Source: Janthinobacterium lividum
GTDB lineage: Bacteria; Pseudomonadota; Gammaproteobacteria; Burkholderiales; Burkholderiaceae_D
Direction: 5' to 3'
Assembly: GCF_034424625.1 (NCBI RefSeq)
Contig: NZ_CP139976.1
Span: 2,604,001-2,668,000 of the forward strand
Length of the DNA stretch: 64,000 bases
Under the pieces are notes generated by a model. The model was given only the letters and a program-made list of their open reading frames with translations, made no database searches and was not told the origin of the DNA. A program made the translations under genes and the position numbers. Numbering within the stretch: the first letter of the stretch is position 1; every line of letters starts with the position of its first letter. This document shows, piece by piece, positions 40,490 through 54,457 of this stretch.

Positions 40490-42196
40490 TCAGGCGGCGT
40501 TGGCAGCCACGTCGGCCTCTGTTGTTTTTTCAGCGTCCGTCTGCTTGATGCGGCGGTTCACGGCCGACAAGACAGCCTTGAACGAGGCGGTGACGATATT
40601 GCTGTCGATGGCGGCGCCGAACAGGGTCGGGCCATTGTCGAGGCGCAACTCCACGTAGCAAGCCGCTTGCGCGTTGGCGCCGGAGCCGATCGAGTGCTCA
40701 TGGTAGTCCATCAGCTTGATGTCGAGACCGAGGGCGTTGACGAAGGCATCGATGGGGCCGTTGCCGCCGCCTTGCAGGGCCAATGGCGTCTGACGGTGCG
40801 ACAGGCTGATGTCGATCTGCACGGATTCGTCGCTGCTCGTGTCTTCCACCATGCGGTGCGAAGCGTAGGCGTACGGCGCCGTCTGCTCCAGGTATTCCTT
40901 CTGGAAGATTTCATGGATATCCTGCGCGGCGATTTCGCGGCCCGTGGCGTCGGCCACGGCTTGCACGGCGCGCGAGAATTCGATCTGCAGGCGGCGCGGC
41001 AAGACCAGGCCGTATTCCTGTTCCAGCAAGTACGCCATGCCGCCCTTGCCGGACTGGCTGTTGACGCGGATCACGGCGTCATAGCTGCGGCCCAGATCGG
41101 CCGGGTCGATCGGCAAGTACGGCACTTCCCAGATGCTGTCCGGTTGTTGCTTGGCGAAACCTTTCTTGATCGCATCCTGGTGCGAGCCGGAGAATGCCGT
41201 AAATACCAGGTCGCCCGCATACGGGTGGCGCGGGTGGACGGGCAGCTGGTTGCACTCTTCCACGCACTTGCGCACGGTATCGATGTCGGAGAAATCGAGG
41301 CCCGGATGCACGCCCTGCGTGTACAGGTTCATCGCCAAAGTCACCAGGTCGACGTTGCCCGTGCGCTCGCCATTGCCGAACAAGCAGCCTTCCACGCGGT
41401 CGGCGCCCGCCATCACGGCCAGCTCGGCCGACGCGACGGCCGTGCCGCGGTCGTTATGCGGATGCACGCTGATGATGATGGAATCGCGGCGCGCCAGTTT
41501 GCGCGACATCCATTCGATCTGGTCCGCGTACACGTTGGGCGTGCTGCATTCCACGGTCGATGGCAAATTGATGATCATCTTGTTGGCCGGCGTCGGCTTC
41601 CAGATGGCGCTGACGGCGTCGCAGATATGCTTGGAGAAATCGAGTTCCGTGGTGGAAAACGATTCCGGCGTGTATTCGAAACCCCATTCCGTTTCCGGAT
41701 GCTGCGCCACCAGCTGTTTTACCAGGGTGGTGCCGGTGGTGGCGATATTCGTGATTTCCTCGCGCGACATGCCGAACACGACTTTGCGGAACACGGGCGC
41801 CACGGAGTTGTACAGGTGGACGATGGCGCGCTTGGCGCCGACGACGGATTCCACCGTACGGCGGATCAGCTCTTCGCGCGACTGGGTCAGCACGATGATG
41901 GTGACGTCGTCCGGGATGCGGCCTTCATCGACGAGCTTGCGTACGAAATCGAAATCCGTTTGCGATGCCGATGGGAAGCCCACTTCGATTTCCTTGAGGC
42001 CGATGGCGATCAGCATGTCGAAGAACCGCAGCTTCTTTTCCGCGCTCATCGGCTCGATCAGCGACTGGTTGCCGTCGCGCAAGTCGGTGCTCATCCAGAT
42101 AGGCGGTTTGCTGATGATCTGGTTCGGCCATTGACGGTCGGTCAATTTGACGGGAGGAAAGGCGCGGTATTTGGAAGCTGGGTTTTGCAACATCAT
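40490..42196 (-). CDS. leuA: 2-isopropylmalate synthase
   Basis: A 568-residue enzyme of the long LeuA form that condenses 2-oxoisovalerate with acetyl-CoA as the first committed step of leucine synthesis. The HMGL-like barrel (to about residue 330) contains [11 protein letters not shown], the metal-binding [16 protein letters not shown] and [15 protein letters not shown] LeuA dimer/allosteric domain at the C-terminus (about 430-555: [25 protein letters not shown]) gives feedback inhibition by leucine. AGGAG lies upstream; the start is either 42196 or 42193. A leader peptide rich in Leu codons precedes it, so expression is probably set by leucyl-tRNA charging. Confidence 0.95.
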   Translation of the reverse strand: MMLQNPASKYRAFPPVKLTDRQWPNQIISKPPIWMSTDLRDGNQSLIEPMSAEKKLRFFDMLIAIGLKEIEVGFPSASQTDFDFVRKLVDEGRIPDDVTIIVLTQSREELIRRTVESVVGAKRAIVHLYNSVAPVFRKVVFGMSREEITNIATTGTTLVKQLVAQHPETEWGFEYTPESFSTTELDFSKHICDAVSAIWKPTPANKMIINLPSTVECSTPNVYADQIEWMSRKLARRDSIIISVHPHNDRGTAVASAELAVMAGADRVEGCLFGNGERTGNVDLVTLAMNLYTQGVHPGLDFSDIDTVRKCVEECNQLPVHPRHPYAGDLVFTAFSGSHQDAIKKGFAKQQPDSIWEVPYLPIDPADLGRSYDAVIRVNSQSGKGGMAYLLEQEYGLVLPRRLQIEFSRAVQAVADATGREIAAQDIHEIFQKEYLEQTAPYAYASHRMVEDTSSDESVQIDISLSHRQTPLALQGGGNGPIDAFVNALGLDIKLMDYHEHSIGSGANAQAACYVELRLDNGPTLFGAAIDSNIVTASFKAVLSAVNRRIKQTDAEKTTEADVAANAA

Positions 42197-42243
42197 GATC
42201 GGGTACTCCTGAAGATAGGGGGAAATCAATGGTTGTGGCGCAA

Positions 42244-42281
42244 GCTTGCCGGGCGGCCACGCAACACTAGGCCAGGCAAGC
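42244..42281 (-). promoter_or_regulatory. Stable hairpin in the leuA leader RNA
   Basis: GCTTGCC (42244-42250) pairs with GGCAAGC (42275-42281), and inside it GGCC (42255-42258) pairs with GGCC (42270-42273). It lies about 48 bp before the leuA start codon. No T-run follows on the minus strand, so it is not an ordinary terminator. A perfect ACACGCCGGCGTGT palindrome also occurs further upstream in the leader. Confidence 0.5.
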
Positions 42282-42432
42282 GATCGGTAGCGATAGCGGT
42301 GCAGCGACGATGCCAGCGGGGGCGGTCGCAGGGGGAACTACGTGTACGAATGGGGATGGTGCAAACATCATCAAACCTTCCAGGGTTTTTGAAACACGCC
42401 GGCGTGTGGCCAGGCGAAGCAATGCGGCAAAC

Positions 42433-42501
42433 TTATGCGCGTGCTAGGTGTAGTCGCGATAGCGACAGCAGGGAAGGGGATGGATGTTTGAAGGAGGACA
42501 T
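42433..42501 (-). CDS. leuL: Leucine-rich leader peptide of leuA (attenuation candidate)
   Basis: A 22-codon reading frame starting MSSFKHPSPS and followed by LLSLSRLHLARA and a TAA stop. Five of twelve residues in the second half are leucine; three use CTA, the rarest leucine codon in a GC-rich genome. This is the composition of amino-acid leader peptides, in which stalled ribosomes control the downstream gene. There is no Shine-Dalgarno sequence: the predicted transcription start coincides with the ATG, so it is probably translated from a leaderless mRNA. The frame ends about 235 bp before leuA. The name leuL is by function and is not from a match. Confidence 0.7.
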   Translation of the reverse strand: MSSFKHPSPSLLSLSRLHLARA

Positions 42502-42507
42502 GCACTT

Positions 42508-42537
42508 AATGTAAGGGAGGTTGGGGCGGGCTGTCAA
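42508..42537 (-). promoter_or_regulatory. leuA promoter
   Basis: On the minus strand TTGACA (42537-42532), an 18-bp spacer and TACATT (42513-42508). The expected start of transcription is about 42501, the first base of the leader-peptide ATG. Confidence 0.75.
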
Positions 42538-42560
42538 GCGTTTCCTGGCGTCACGTTGTG

Positions 42561-42848
42561 TCAAGCGTAATGCACTTGCGCGGCCAGGTCCGGCATTTCC
42601 TGCGCCATGCGCGCCAGGATGCGCTGCAGGATGGCCGCATCGTGCGGCAGCCGTGCGGCGAAGGCTGGCCAGCCGCGCAGCTCCAGTTGTTGCGGCATGT
42701 CCACCAGGCCAGTGACGGCGTCCCAGAACGCATCCCAGTTCATGCCGTAGAAGGAAGGAAAACCCAGCGCGGCGGCCAGCGCCGCATGCAGCTGGCGCGG
42801 CGAGTTGATATCGCTCAAGTCGATCGTGACAAGGGCTTGCCTGCTCAC
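42561..42848 (-). CDS. Barstar-family protein
   Basis: A 95-residue protein of the barstar (RNase inhibitor) family: IDLSDINSPRQLHAALAAALGFPSFYGMNWDAFWDAVTGLVDMPQQLELRGW covers the signature, in which the FYGxNWDAFWD helix contacts the RNase in barstar. The start is GTG at 42848, overlapping the TGA of the preceding gene (GTGA), so it is translationally coupled. There is no barnase-like RNase nearby. It may be an immunity protein kept alone, or the partner of the unknown upstream gene. Confidence 0.82.
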   Translation of the reverse strand: MSRQALVTIDLSDINSPRQLHAALAAALGFPSFYGMNWDAFWDAVTGLVDMPQQLELRGWPAFAARLPHDAAILQRILARMAQEMPDLAAQVHYA

Positions 42849-43504
42849 AGTATTCCCTTGAGCAAGTTCTGCAGGTTTTCCCGCATGCCGCCGACCACCG
42901 TTTCGTGGCGTTCCAGGATGGCGGGGGCGTCCTTGAATGGCTCAGGGTCGAGATACAGGCGCGGCAAGTCGGCCACGGCTACGCCGCGTGGGCCGCCGCG
43001 CAGGATGTCATCCGCATGCTGCTGGATCGAGTTGACGGCCGCCTGGACGCGCGGCGTCGCGGAGGCGGCCAGGCAGGCGGCCAGCGCGGCGTCGAGGTCG
43101 GCGCGCGCGGGGGCTTGCGGCAGCACGGGGGCGGCGATCTGTTCCAGCGGCGACATGTTGACGGCCGGCTTGCGGTACGCGAGCAGGGTATCGAGCGCCA
43201 TCAGCCGGTGTGGGCCGCCTTGCCCGAGCCAGCCGGCGATGCGGGGCCAGGGCGTGCCCAGCAGCGCTGCCGCCACGCCCCATTGTCCCGCCACGGGCGA
43301 GCCGACATTGGCGTCGATCCAGGCGAGGGCGGCTGGATTGCCTGTGTAGGCCAGCAAGATGGCGTTCGACGAGCGCAGCGCGGGCGCCTGCGTGGCGAGG
43401 ATGGCGGTCAGCCAGGCGAGGGCGCCGTCGGGCTGCTGCTGCGATAGCTGTTGCGCAAATGGGTCGCTCAGGGCGCGGCTGTCGGCAAATTGGTGTTCTG
43501 ACAT
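42845..43504 (-). CDS. Hypothetical protein, HEAT-like helical, coupled to barstar
   Basis: A 219-residue Ala/Leu-rich soluble protein (starts MSEHQFADSRALSDPFAQQL). It is made of repeated short helices such as ALAWLTAILATQAPALRSSNAILLAYTGNP and WGVAAALLGTPWPRIAGWLG, suggesting a HEAT-repeat-like fold. No catalytic motif. The gene ends in a 4-bp overlap with the barstar gene. There is no resemblance to barnase, so it is not obviously the toxin of a toxin/antitoxin pair. Confidence 0.72.
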   Translation of the reverse strand: MSEHQFADSRALSDPFAQQLSQQQPDGALAWLTAILATQAPALRSSNAILLAYTGNPAALAWIDANVGSPVAGQWGVAAALLGTPWPRIAGWLGQGGPHRLMALDTLLAYRKPAVNMSPLEQIAAPVLPQAPARADLDAALAACLAASATPRVQAAVNSIQQHADDILRGGPRGVAVADLPRLYLDPEPFKDAPAILERHETVVGGMRENLQNLLKGIL

Positions 43505-43683
43505 ATTGATTGGAGGAAAGTAAAAACCAGGCGCCAGTCTAGCAGTGGTCCGCTGGATGGGGCGGCGCGCACGAACATTGTCAGCATAAACATTTAAGAC
43601 GGCCTTCAGTGCAGGCAGCCCCGCTTGCGCTACAATCGGCTCTCCTTTATTGCCACTGCCGCGCGCGGTTCCCCCTCTCCACC

Positions 43684-44595
43684 ATGTTCCCTAAACGCCT
43701 GACCTTGCTTGCCCTAGCCGCCTTTGCGCTGGCCGGCTGCGATACCACCGCCCCGAAACCCGTTCAAGTATTGACGCCACCCGAGCCCATTGTCGTCACG
43801 CCGCGCAAGATCAAGATCGGCCTGGCGCTGGGCGGCGGCGCGGCGCGCGGTTTCGCGCATATTGGCGTGATCAAGGCGCTCGAATCGCAGGGCATCGTCG
43901 CCGATATCGTCACCGGCACCAGCGCCGGCAGCGTGGTGGGCGCCATGTATGCGGCGGGTAACTCCGGCTTTGCCTTGCAAAAGATGGCGTTCGACATGGA
44001 CGAGGCGGCCATTTCCGACTGGGCCTTGCCCCTGTTCGGCAAGTCCTCCGGCGTGCTGAAAGGCGAAGCGCTGCAAAGCTATGTCAACAAGGCCGTGGGC
44101 GGCGTGCCGCTGGAAAAGCTGAAGATTCCCTTCGGCGTGGTGGCGACCGATTTGAAAAATGGCCAGCCGATCCTGTTCCAGCGCGGTAACACCGGCATGG
44201 CCGTGCGCGCCTCGTCGGCCGTGCCCGGCGTGTTCCAGCCGGTGACGATTGCCGGCCACACCTATGTTGATGGCGGCCTCGTCGCTCCCGTACCCGTGCG
44301 CTTCGCGCGCGACATGGGCGCCGATTTCATCATCGCCGTGAATATCTCGTCGCAAACGGATACCCAGAAGGCCATCAGCTCGATGGAAGTGCTGATGCAG
44401 ACCTTCGCCATCATGGGCCAGCGCATCAACCAGTTCGAGCTCAAGGATGCGGACGTGGTGATCCAGCCCAGCCTGGGCACCATGAAGGGCAACGATTTCA
44501 ACAGCCGCAATCAGGCGATCCTGGCGGGCGAGCAGGCGACCTTTGCCGTCATGGCGCAGCTCAAGCAAAAGCTGAAAGCCAAGCGCGAGCAGTAG
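43684..44595 (+). CDS. Patatin-like phospholipase, RssA type, lipoprotein
   Basis: A 303-residue protein with a lipoprotein signal ending LAGC (Cys19) and a patatin domain (residues about 43-255). The oxyanion loop GGGAARGFAHIG, the nucleophile motif GTSAGS (Ser80) and the acid in YVDGGLVAPVP form the Ser-Asp dyad. It should be an outer-membrane-anchored lipid acyl hydrolase. The ATG at 43684 is chosen because the lipobox is then at the right distance. The gene stands alone between the unknown/barstar pair (divergent) and the GlcG-like gene. Confidence 0.92.
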   Translation: MFPKRLTLLALAAFALAGCDTTAPKPVQVLTPPEPIVVTPRKIKIGLALGGGAARGFAHIGVIKALESQGIVADIVTGTSAGSVVGAMYAAGNSGFALQKMAFDMDEAAISDWALPLFGKSSGVLKGEALQSYVNKAVGGVPLEKLKIPFGVVATDLKNGQPILFQRGNTGMAVRASSAVPGVFQPVTIAGHTYVDGGLVAPVPVRFARDMGADFIIAVNISSQTDTQKAISSMEVLMQTFAIMGQRINQFELKDADVVIQPSLGTMKGNDFNSRNQAILAGEQATFAVMAQLKQKLKAKREQ

Positions 44596-44654
44596 GGGGT
44601 AGCGCCGTCGCGCATTTCGTATACAATTTTGATTCAACATAACAAGGATGCACC

Positions 44655-45062
44655 ATGCAATCGAAACCGATTTTGACCCTGGACGACGTAAAGAAAATCG
44701 CTGCCGCCGCCGAAGCGGAAGCGGTCAAGAATAACTGGGCGGTCACGATCGCCATCGTCGACGACGGCGGCCACCTGCTGTGGCTGCAGCGCATGGATGG
44801 CGTGGCGCCGATCTCGTCGCACATCGCCCCATCGAAAGCCAAGACGGCCGCACTGGGCCGCCGCGAATCGCGCATCTATGAAGAGATGATCAATGGCGGC
44901 CGCGTGTCGTTCCTGAGCGCACCGGAAATCGACGGCTTGCTCGAAGGCGGCGTGCCCATCGTGTTCGACGGTCACTACGTGGGCGCCGTCGGCGTCTCGG
45001 GCGTCAAGTCTGCGGAAGATGCGCAAATCGCCAAAGCAGGCATTGCTGCGCTCACCGCCTAA
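44655..45062 (+). CDS. GlcG/HbpS family haem-binding-like protein
   Basis: A 135-residue protein of the GlcG/HbpS family (DUF336): LTLDDVKKIAAAAEAEAVKNNW, TIAIVDDGGHLLWLQRMDGVAP, SKAKTAALGRRES, GGVPIVFDGHYVGAVGVSGV. Family members bind haem or cobalamin-like ligands or modify flavo-proteins, and the true role is unclear. AAGGAT precedes the ATG. A strong terminator follows. Confidence 0.9.
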   Translation: MQSKPILTLDDVKKIAAAAEAEAVKNNWAVTIAIVDDGGHLLWLQRMDGVAPISSHIAPSKAKTAALGRRESRIYEEMINGGRVSFLSAPEIDGLLEGGVPIVFDGHYVGAVGVSGVKSAEDAQIAKAGIAALTA

Positions 45063-45085
45063 GTAGTAGCCGCAATTGCAGAACC

Positions 45086-45116
45086 AGCCGCCCCGCGCAA
45101 GCCGGGCGGCTTTTTT
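45086..45116 (+). terminator. Rho-independent terminator
   Basis: The stem GCCGCCC/GGGCGGC encloses a 10-base loop and is followed by six T's, 24 bp after the GlcG-like stop. Confidence 0.9.
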
Positions 45117-45177
45117 CATGGGGCGCAGTTTTTATGTTGCCATGCAAAAAAATGCCGCCGATTCTGAATTTTCTTCC

Positions 45178-45206
45178 TTGTGGAAAAGCTTCCTTTTGGT
45201 TATAAT
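45178..45206 (+). promoter_or_regulatory. carAB promoter
   Basis: TTGTGG (45178-45183), 17-bp spacer, TATAAT (45201-45206). The expected start is near 45213, which leaves an mRNA leader of about 145 nt before carA. Confidence 0.75.
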
Positions 45207-45232
45207 TCAAAGGTTTAGCCAATCACACATAT

Positions 45233-45337
45233 ACCGTAGCGACTACCCATCCCCTCATTCAAAATGACCGTTGAAACACCCTGAGTGCATCTGGCTCGGG
45301 TAACTAGGCGGTCGGTCTGACGTGGCGCAGCTACGGT
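45233..45337 (+). ncRNA. Candidate structured leader RNA of carAB
   Basis: Three nested helices can form. The outer one pairs ACCGTAGC (45233-45240) with GCTACGGT (45330-45337). The middle one pairs GACCG (45266-45270) with CGGTC (45309-45313). The inner one pairs ACCC+GAG (45278-45285, one bulged T) with CTCGGGT (45295-45301). The outer helix closes 21 bp before the carA start, next to the ribosome site at 45347. The 8-bp perfect outer helix enclosing further helices is unusual for an untranslated leader. I do not recognise the motif; a pyrimidine, arginine or glutamine-type regulatory role is a guess. Confidence 0.5.
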
Positions 45338-45357
45338 AACTTTATCAGGAGTTGCCC

Positions 45358-46528
45358 TTGCCGCCATTTTTTTCTGGCCCTGCCGTTCCAGCCATATTAG
45401 CGCTTGCTGATGGAACGATCTTTAAAGGTTTTTCGATCGGTGCCGCCGGTCATACCACGGGCGAGGTTGTTTTCAATACCTCCATGACCGGGTATCAGGA
45501 AATCCTTACCGACCCAAGCTATTGCCGCCAGATGGTCACCCTGACCTATCCGCATATCGGCAATACGGGTGTCAATCCGGAAGATGTCGAATCTTCCAAG
45601 GTACACGCCGCTGGCCTCATCATCCGCGATCTGCCTTTGCTGGCATCCAATTTCCGTTCCACCCTTTCCCTGTCCGACTACCTCAAAGCTGAAAATATCG
45701 TCGCCATCGCAGGCATCGATACACGCAAGCTCACGCGCATCCTGCGTGAAAAAGGTGCGCAGGGCGGCGCCATCCTCGTCGGCACGCAAGGCAATGAGCC
45801 ATCCGCCGCGCAAGCGCTGGAACTGGCCCGCTCCTTCCCCGGCCTGGCCGGCATGGACCTGGCCAAGGTGGTGTCGAGCAAGGACGCCTATGAATACCGC
45901 GAAACGGAATGGACGCTGGGCGAAGGCTATGGCCAGCTGGCCGACGCGGACGCGAAATACCACGTGGTCGCCTTCGACTACGGCGTCAAGCGCAACATCC
46001 TGCGCATGCTGACGGCACGCGGCTGCAAAGTCACCGTGCTGCCCGCGCAAGCGACGGCCGCCGACGCCCTGGCGCTGAATCCGGACGGCATCTTCCTGTC
46101 GAACGGTCCCGGCGATCCGGAACCATGCGACTACGCGATTGCCGCGACGAAAGAGCTGATCGAGAAGGGTATCCCGACCTTCGGCATCTGCCTCGGTCAC
46201 CAGATCATGGCGATCGCTTCCGGCGCGAAGACGCTGAAGATGAAGTTCGGCCACCACGGCGCCAACCACCCGGTGCAAGACCTGGAAACGAAACAGGTCT
46301 TGATTACCTCGCAAAACCACGGTTTCGCAGTCGACGCGACAACCTTGCCCGCGAATTGCCGCGTGACCCATGAATCGCTGTTCGACGGTTCCCTGCAGGG
46401 CTTTGCCCGCACGGACAAGCCGGCCTTCTGCTTCCAGGGCCACCCTGAAGCGTCGCCGGGCCCGATGGATGTTGCTTACCTGTTTGACCGCTTCATCAAC
46501 CTGATGGCTGCGGAGGAGAAAAAGAAAA

Positions 46529-46536
<8 letters not shown>
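45358..46536 (+). CDS. carA: Carbamoyl-phosphate synthase small subunit (TTG start)
   Basis: A 392-residue glutamine amidotransferase subunit that hydrolyses glutamine and passes ammonia to CarB, for arginine and pyrimidine synthesis. The N-terminal CPSase domain ([34 protein letters not shown]) is followed by a class-I GATase with the catalytic Cys in [10 protein letters not shown] and His/Glu in [11 protein letters not shown]. Start TTG at 45358 because AGGAG lies 6 bases before it; another TTG at 45352 is too close to the site. It overlaps carB by 8 bp. Confidence 0.95.
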
Positions 46537-49759
<3,223 letters not shown>

Positions 49760-49805
49760 GTGCGTTTGCAGTGGCCGCCGTTAGGCGGTACACTGCATGC
49801 TTATC

Positions 49806-49850
49806 AACCACAGAGTTCCGTGCAGAGCAGCGCGCGGCCTCTGTGGTTTT
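49806..49850 (+). terminator. Terminator after carB
   Basis: A perfect 10-bp stem (AACCACAGAG with CTCTGTGGTT) and a 23-base loop, followed by a short T-run, 46 bp after carB and 73 bp before greA. Confidence 0.65.
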
Positions 49851-49922
49851 CACTTGGTAAGTCCGTTAACCGTGGCAAAACACGGACAACGGCACCGATA
49901 ACTAGCAGATAGTAGAGATAAC

Positions 49923-50399
49923 ATGACCTCAGTCCCATTGACCAAATACGGCGCAGAACTCTTGAAGGAAGAGCTGCATCATTTGAAGACCAAGGAACGC
50001 CGCATCGTCATCGATGCGATCGCCGAAGCGCGTTCGCACGGAGATTTGTCGGAAAACGCCGAGTACGATGCCGCCAAGGAACGCCAGGCCTTCGTCGAAG
50101 GCCGCATCGCCGAACTCGAAGGCAAGCTGGGTGCAGCGCAAATCATCGACCCGACCGCGCTTGACGCGGAAGGCCGCGTGGTGTTTGCCTCGACCGTGAA
50201 CCTGGAAGACCTGGAATCGGGCCAGAAAGTCACGTACCAGATCGTCGGCCTCGATGAAGCCGACCTGAAAATGAACAAGGTTTCCGTGACGTCCCCGATC
50301 GCCCGCGCGCTGATCGGCAAGTACGCCGGCGACGTGGTGGAAGTGCAGGCGCCGTCCGGCCCGCGCGAATACGAAATCCTGGAAGTACTGTACATCTGA
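49923..50399 (+). CDS. greA: Transcription elongation factor GreA
   Basis: A 158-residue factor that rescues backtracked RNA polymerase by stimulating transcript cleavage. The N-terminal coiled coil (residues 1-75) carries the tip acids in [25 protein letters not shown], and the C-terminal FKBP-like domain ends YEILEVLYI. Normal length. The stop TGA overlaps the ATG of the next gene (TGATG), so the two are coupled. Confidence 0.96.
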   Translation: MTSVPLTKYGAELLKEELHHLKTKERRIVIDAIAEARSHGDLSENAEYDAAKERQAFVEGRIAELEGKLGAAQIIDPTALDAEGRVVFASTVNLEDLESGQKVTYQIVGLDEADLKMNKVSVTSPIARALIGKYAGDVVEVQAPSGPREYEILEVLYI

Positions 50400-50848
50400 T
50401 GCTGGGCCGCGTGCGCATCCTCGTTGCCACCCTGTGGGCCGGCAGCCTGTGGACCATCGGCTTCATCGTGGCGCCGACCCTGTTTGGCACCCTGAGCGAT
50501 CGTGTACTGGCAGGCAATATTGCCGGCAGCATGTTCCGCGCCGAGGCCTGGCTGTCGATCGCCTGTGCGCTGGTACTGCTGGCCTTGCTGCAATGGGCTC
50601 CCGGCGCGCTGGAACTCAAGCGCCGGCGCCTCTTGGCAGCGCTGGTGCTGTCGATGCTGGTGTGCGCGCTGCTCAGCCATTTCGGCATCTCGCCCCTGAT
50701 GGCCGAACTCAAGGCGCAAGCGCAGGGTTCCTCCGGCATCATGGACGAGGCCATGCGCAGCCGCTTCGGCATGCTGCATGGCGTGTCGACCGTGATCTTT
50801 GCCGTGCAGAGCTTGCTGGCGGGCGTGCTGATCTGGAAGCAGCAGTAA
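50399..50848 (+). CDS. DUF4149-type membrane protein
   Basis: A 149-residue protein with four hydrophobic helices (VRILVATLWAGSLWTIGFIVAP, WLSIACALVLLALL, LAALVLSMLVCALLS, STVIFAVQSLLAGVLIW). It fits DUF4149, which commonly sits between greA and yhbY in betaproteobacteria. It is coupled to greA by a TGATG overlap. Function unknown. Confidence 0.85.
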   Translation: MLGRVRILVATLWAGSLWTIGFIVAPTLFGTLSDRVLAGNIAGSMFRAEAWLSIACALVLLALLQWAPGALELKRRRLLAALVLSMLVCALLSHFGISPLMAELKAQAQGSSGIMDEAMRSRFGMLHGVSTVIFAVQSLLAGVLIWKQQ

Positions 50849-50861
50849 TCGCCTCGGGTGT

Positions 50862-50948
50862 TGTCGGATTATGCGCTACGCGCTAATCCGACCTACATGA
50901 CATACGTAGGTCGGATTAGCGAGGCCGCAGGCCACGCGTAATCCGACA
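50862..50948. repeat. Large imperfect palindromic repeat (REP/MITE-like)
   Basis: The ends TGTCGGATTA and TAATCCGACA are inverted. Inside is a perfect pair of 16-base arms, 50881-50896 and 50906-50921, around a 9-base loop. The GTCGGATTA family is a widely dispersed intergenic repeat in GC-rich proteobacteria. It lies between two convergent genes, where it can also act as a transcription barrier. Confidence 0.75.
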
Positions 50949-50979
50949 ATCGCCGGCGTGTGAATATCGTAATAGCAAT

Positions 50980-51015
50980 AAAAAAGCGGAGCAGGGAATA
51001 TCCCGTGCTCCGCTT
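50980..51015 (-). terminator. Terminator of yhbY
   Basis: The stem AGCGGAGCA/TGCTCCGCT is extended by GGGA/TCCC, with the T-run on the minus strand. It lies 45 bp after the yhbY stop. Confidence 0.85.
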
Positions 51016-51059
51016 CTTGTTTCAAGCCCGGCCGCCTTGCGGTTGCCGGGTGAACAGGC

Positions 51060-51530
51060 TTACTTGCTGCCCAGTGCGCTTTTCTTGGCGCTTTTCTGAC
51101 GTGGCTTGGCACGCTTGATGGAACCGCCTTCGGTAACGCGCTCATTGCCCTTGATCATGACTTTCGTCACGCTCGGGCGCTTGGTGCCGCTGGCGCTGGC
51201 CTTGACGATGGTCACTTCGCGCATGCCTTTGCCGGCGCTGACCTTCTCCTTAACCACTTCTTTTTTCGGACGGTAGATTACCAGCAGTTTGCCAATATGT
51301 TGTACCGGGGCGGCGCCGAGATTGCCGCAAATCGTATCGTACATTCCGACGCGCGCTTCGCGGTCGTCGCCGAACACGCGGACTTTAATCAGACCGTGCG
51401 AATCCAGGCCAAGGTCGATCTCTTTGAGGACAGCAGGTGTCAAGCCCGCTTCGCCAATAATGACGATAGGCTTCAGCGCGTGTGCTTCGGCGCGCAGTGC
51501 GCTGCGCTCTACGGGTGTAAGTTTTAGCAT
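51060..51530 (-). CDS. yhbY: YhbY/CRS1-type RNA-binding protein
   Basis: A 156-residue protein. Residues 1-95 form the YhbY/CRM domain (LTPVERSALRAEAHALKPIVIIGEAGLTPAVLKEIDLGLDSHGLIKVRV, with the GxxG-like GEAG loop and a C-terminal YRPKKE). The remaining 60 residues are a basic, low-complexity tail (KRAKPRQKSAKKSALGSK) beyond the usual YhbY length. YhbY associates with pre-50S ribosomes. Divergent from rlmE, with a 42-bp gap. Confidence 0.9.
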   Translation of the reverse strand: MLKLTPVERSALRAEAHALKPIVIIGEAGLTPAVLKEIDLGLDSHGLIKVRVFGDDREARVGMYDTICGNLGAAPVQHIGKLLVIYRPKKEVVKEKVSAGKGMREVTIVKASASGTKRPSVTKVMIKGNERVTEGGSIKRAKPRQKSAKKSALGSK

Positions 51531-51572
51531 AATAATATTTAGTAATTCCCTTAAAAGCAGTATTCTACGCGA

Positions 51573-52256
51573 ATGGCAAAGAAGAAATTAAACAAAAACT
51601 GGTTGCACGACCACATAAATGATCCTTATGTGAAGTTGGCGCAAAAAGAGGGCTACCGCGCCCGGGCAGCATACAAGCTCAAAGAAATCGATGAAGACGA
51701 GAAACTGATCAAACCTGGCCAGGTGATTGTCGACCTTGGTTGCACTCCCGGCAGCTGGGCCCAGTACACGCGGCGCAAGCTGGCCGGCAAGGACGGCGGC
51801 GGGGTCAATGGTACCCTGATTGGCCTGGACATGCTGGAAATGGAGCCGATCGCCGATTTCCACTTCATCCAGGGCGACTTCCGCGAAGCGCGCGTGCTGC
51901 GCCAGCTGGAAGTGGTGTTGCAGGGCCGCAAGGTCGACCTGGTCCTGTCGGACATGGCGCCCAACCTGTCGGGCATCGCCACGGCGGATGCCGCGCGCAT
52001 GGAGCACTTGATCGACCTGGCCATCGAATTTTCGCAATTGCACCTGAAGCCGTCTGGCGTGCTGCTGGTGAAATGCTTTAAAGACATGGGTTTCAGCCAG
52101 ATCGTGGAGAAATTCCGCGCTGAATTCAAGGTCGTGGTGCAGAAAAAGCCCAAGGCCAGCCGCGATAAATCGTCGGAAATCTTCCTGATGGGCCGTGGAA
52201 TCAAGAATCCGCTGAAAAATGCCGTGGAAGAAGATGATTCCGCCCTTGATATTTAA
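51573..52256 (+). CDS. rlmE: 23S rRNA (uridine-2'-O-)-methyltransferase RlmE (FtsJ/RrmJ)
   Basis: A 227-residue SAM enzyme that methylates U2552 of 23S rRNA at the 2'-O position. The motifs are [14 protein letters not shown] (K), [13 protein letters not shown] (SAM; C-T replaces the more usual A-A), [11 protein letters not shown] (D), [10 protein letters not shown] (K) and [14 protein letters not shown] (E), giving the K-D-K-E tetrad. A heat-shock gene in E. coli. It is followed 202 bp later by ftsH, the classic pairing. Confidence 0.96.
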   Translation: MAKKKLNKNWLHDHINDPYVKLAQKEGYRARAAYKLKEIDEDEKLIKPGQVIVDLGCTPGSWAQYTRRKLAGKDGGGVNGTLIGLDMLEMEPIADFHFIQGDFREARVLRQLEVVLQGRKVDLVLSDMAPNLSGIATADAARMEHLIDLAIEFSQLHLKPSGVLLVKCFKDMGFSQIVEKFRAEFKVVVQKKPKASRDKSSEIFLMGRGIKNPLKNAVEEDDSALDI

Positions 52257-52458
52257 GCGGGAATCCGCACATGGGAACGAGAAGTGCAGTAGCGTCTGAT
52301 GGCATAAAAGCCTAAATTGTTTATACTGCATTTTTTTGCGTGAACGCGATTTTTTCGCGCGCACGGATCGGCGGGCTTTGGCACGGCCCGCTTATTGCGA
52401 GTAAAATCGTGTTTCTAGCTATAGGTAAAGAGATGCGCACTGCATCCAAGGAGTCTTC

Positions 52459-54342
<1,884 letters not shown>

Positions 54343-54388
54343 TTAGGGCCGCCCTGACGGGTGGCACGCAAGGGTATGGCAAGAACGA

Positions 54389-54415
54389 GGGTAAGGAGCA
54401 ATCCTTGCCCTTTTT
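54389..54415 (+). terminator. Rho-independent terminator after ftsH
   Basis: GGGTAAGGA, a 4-base loop, TCCTTGCCC, then five T's, 46 bp after ftsH and 42 bp before folP. Confidence 0.85.
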
Positions 54416-54457
54416 CGTTGCCGCAGCAGTTTTTTCCTGACGACTACAAAGATTTAC

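Noticed and set aside
42845..43504. Barnase-like toxin as partner of the barstar gene
   Set aside because: The protein has no barnase catalytic pattern (Glu-Arg-His), is twice too long and is made of helical repeats.
45076..45267. Small plus-strand frame after the GlcG-like gene
   Set aside because: It contains the terminator and the carAB promoter, and has no ribosome site or recognisable protein.
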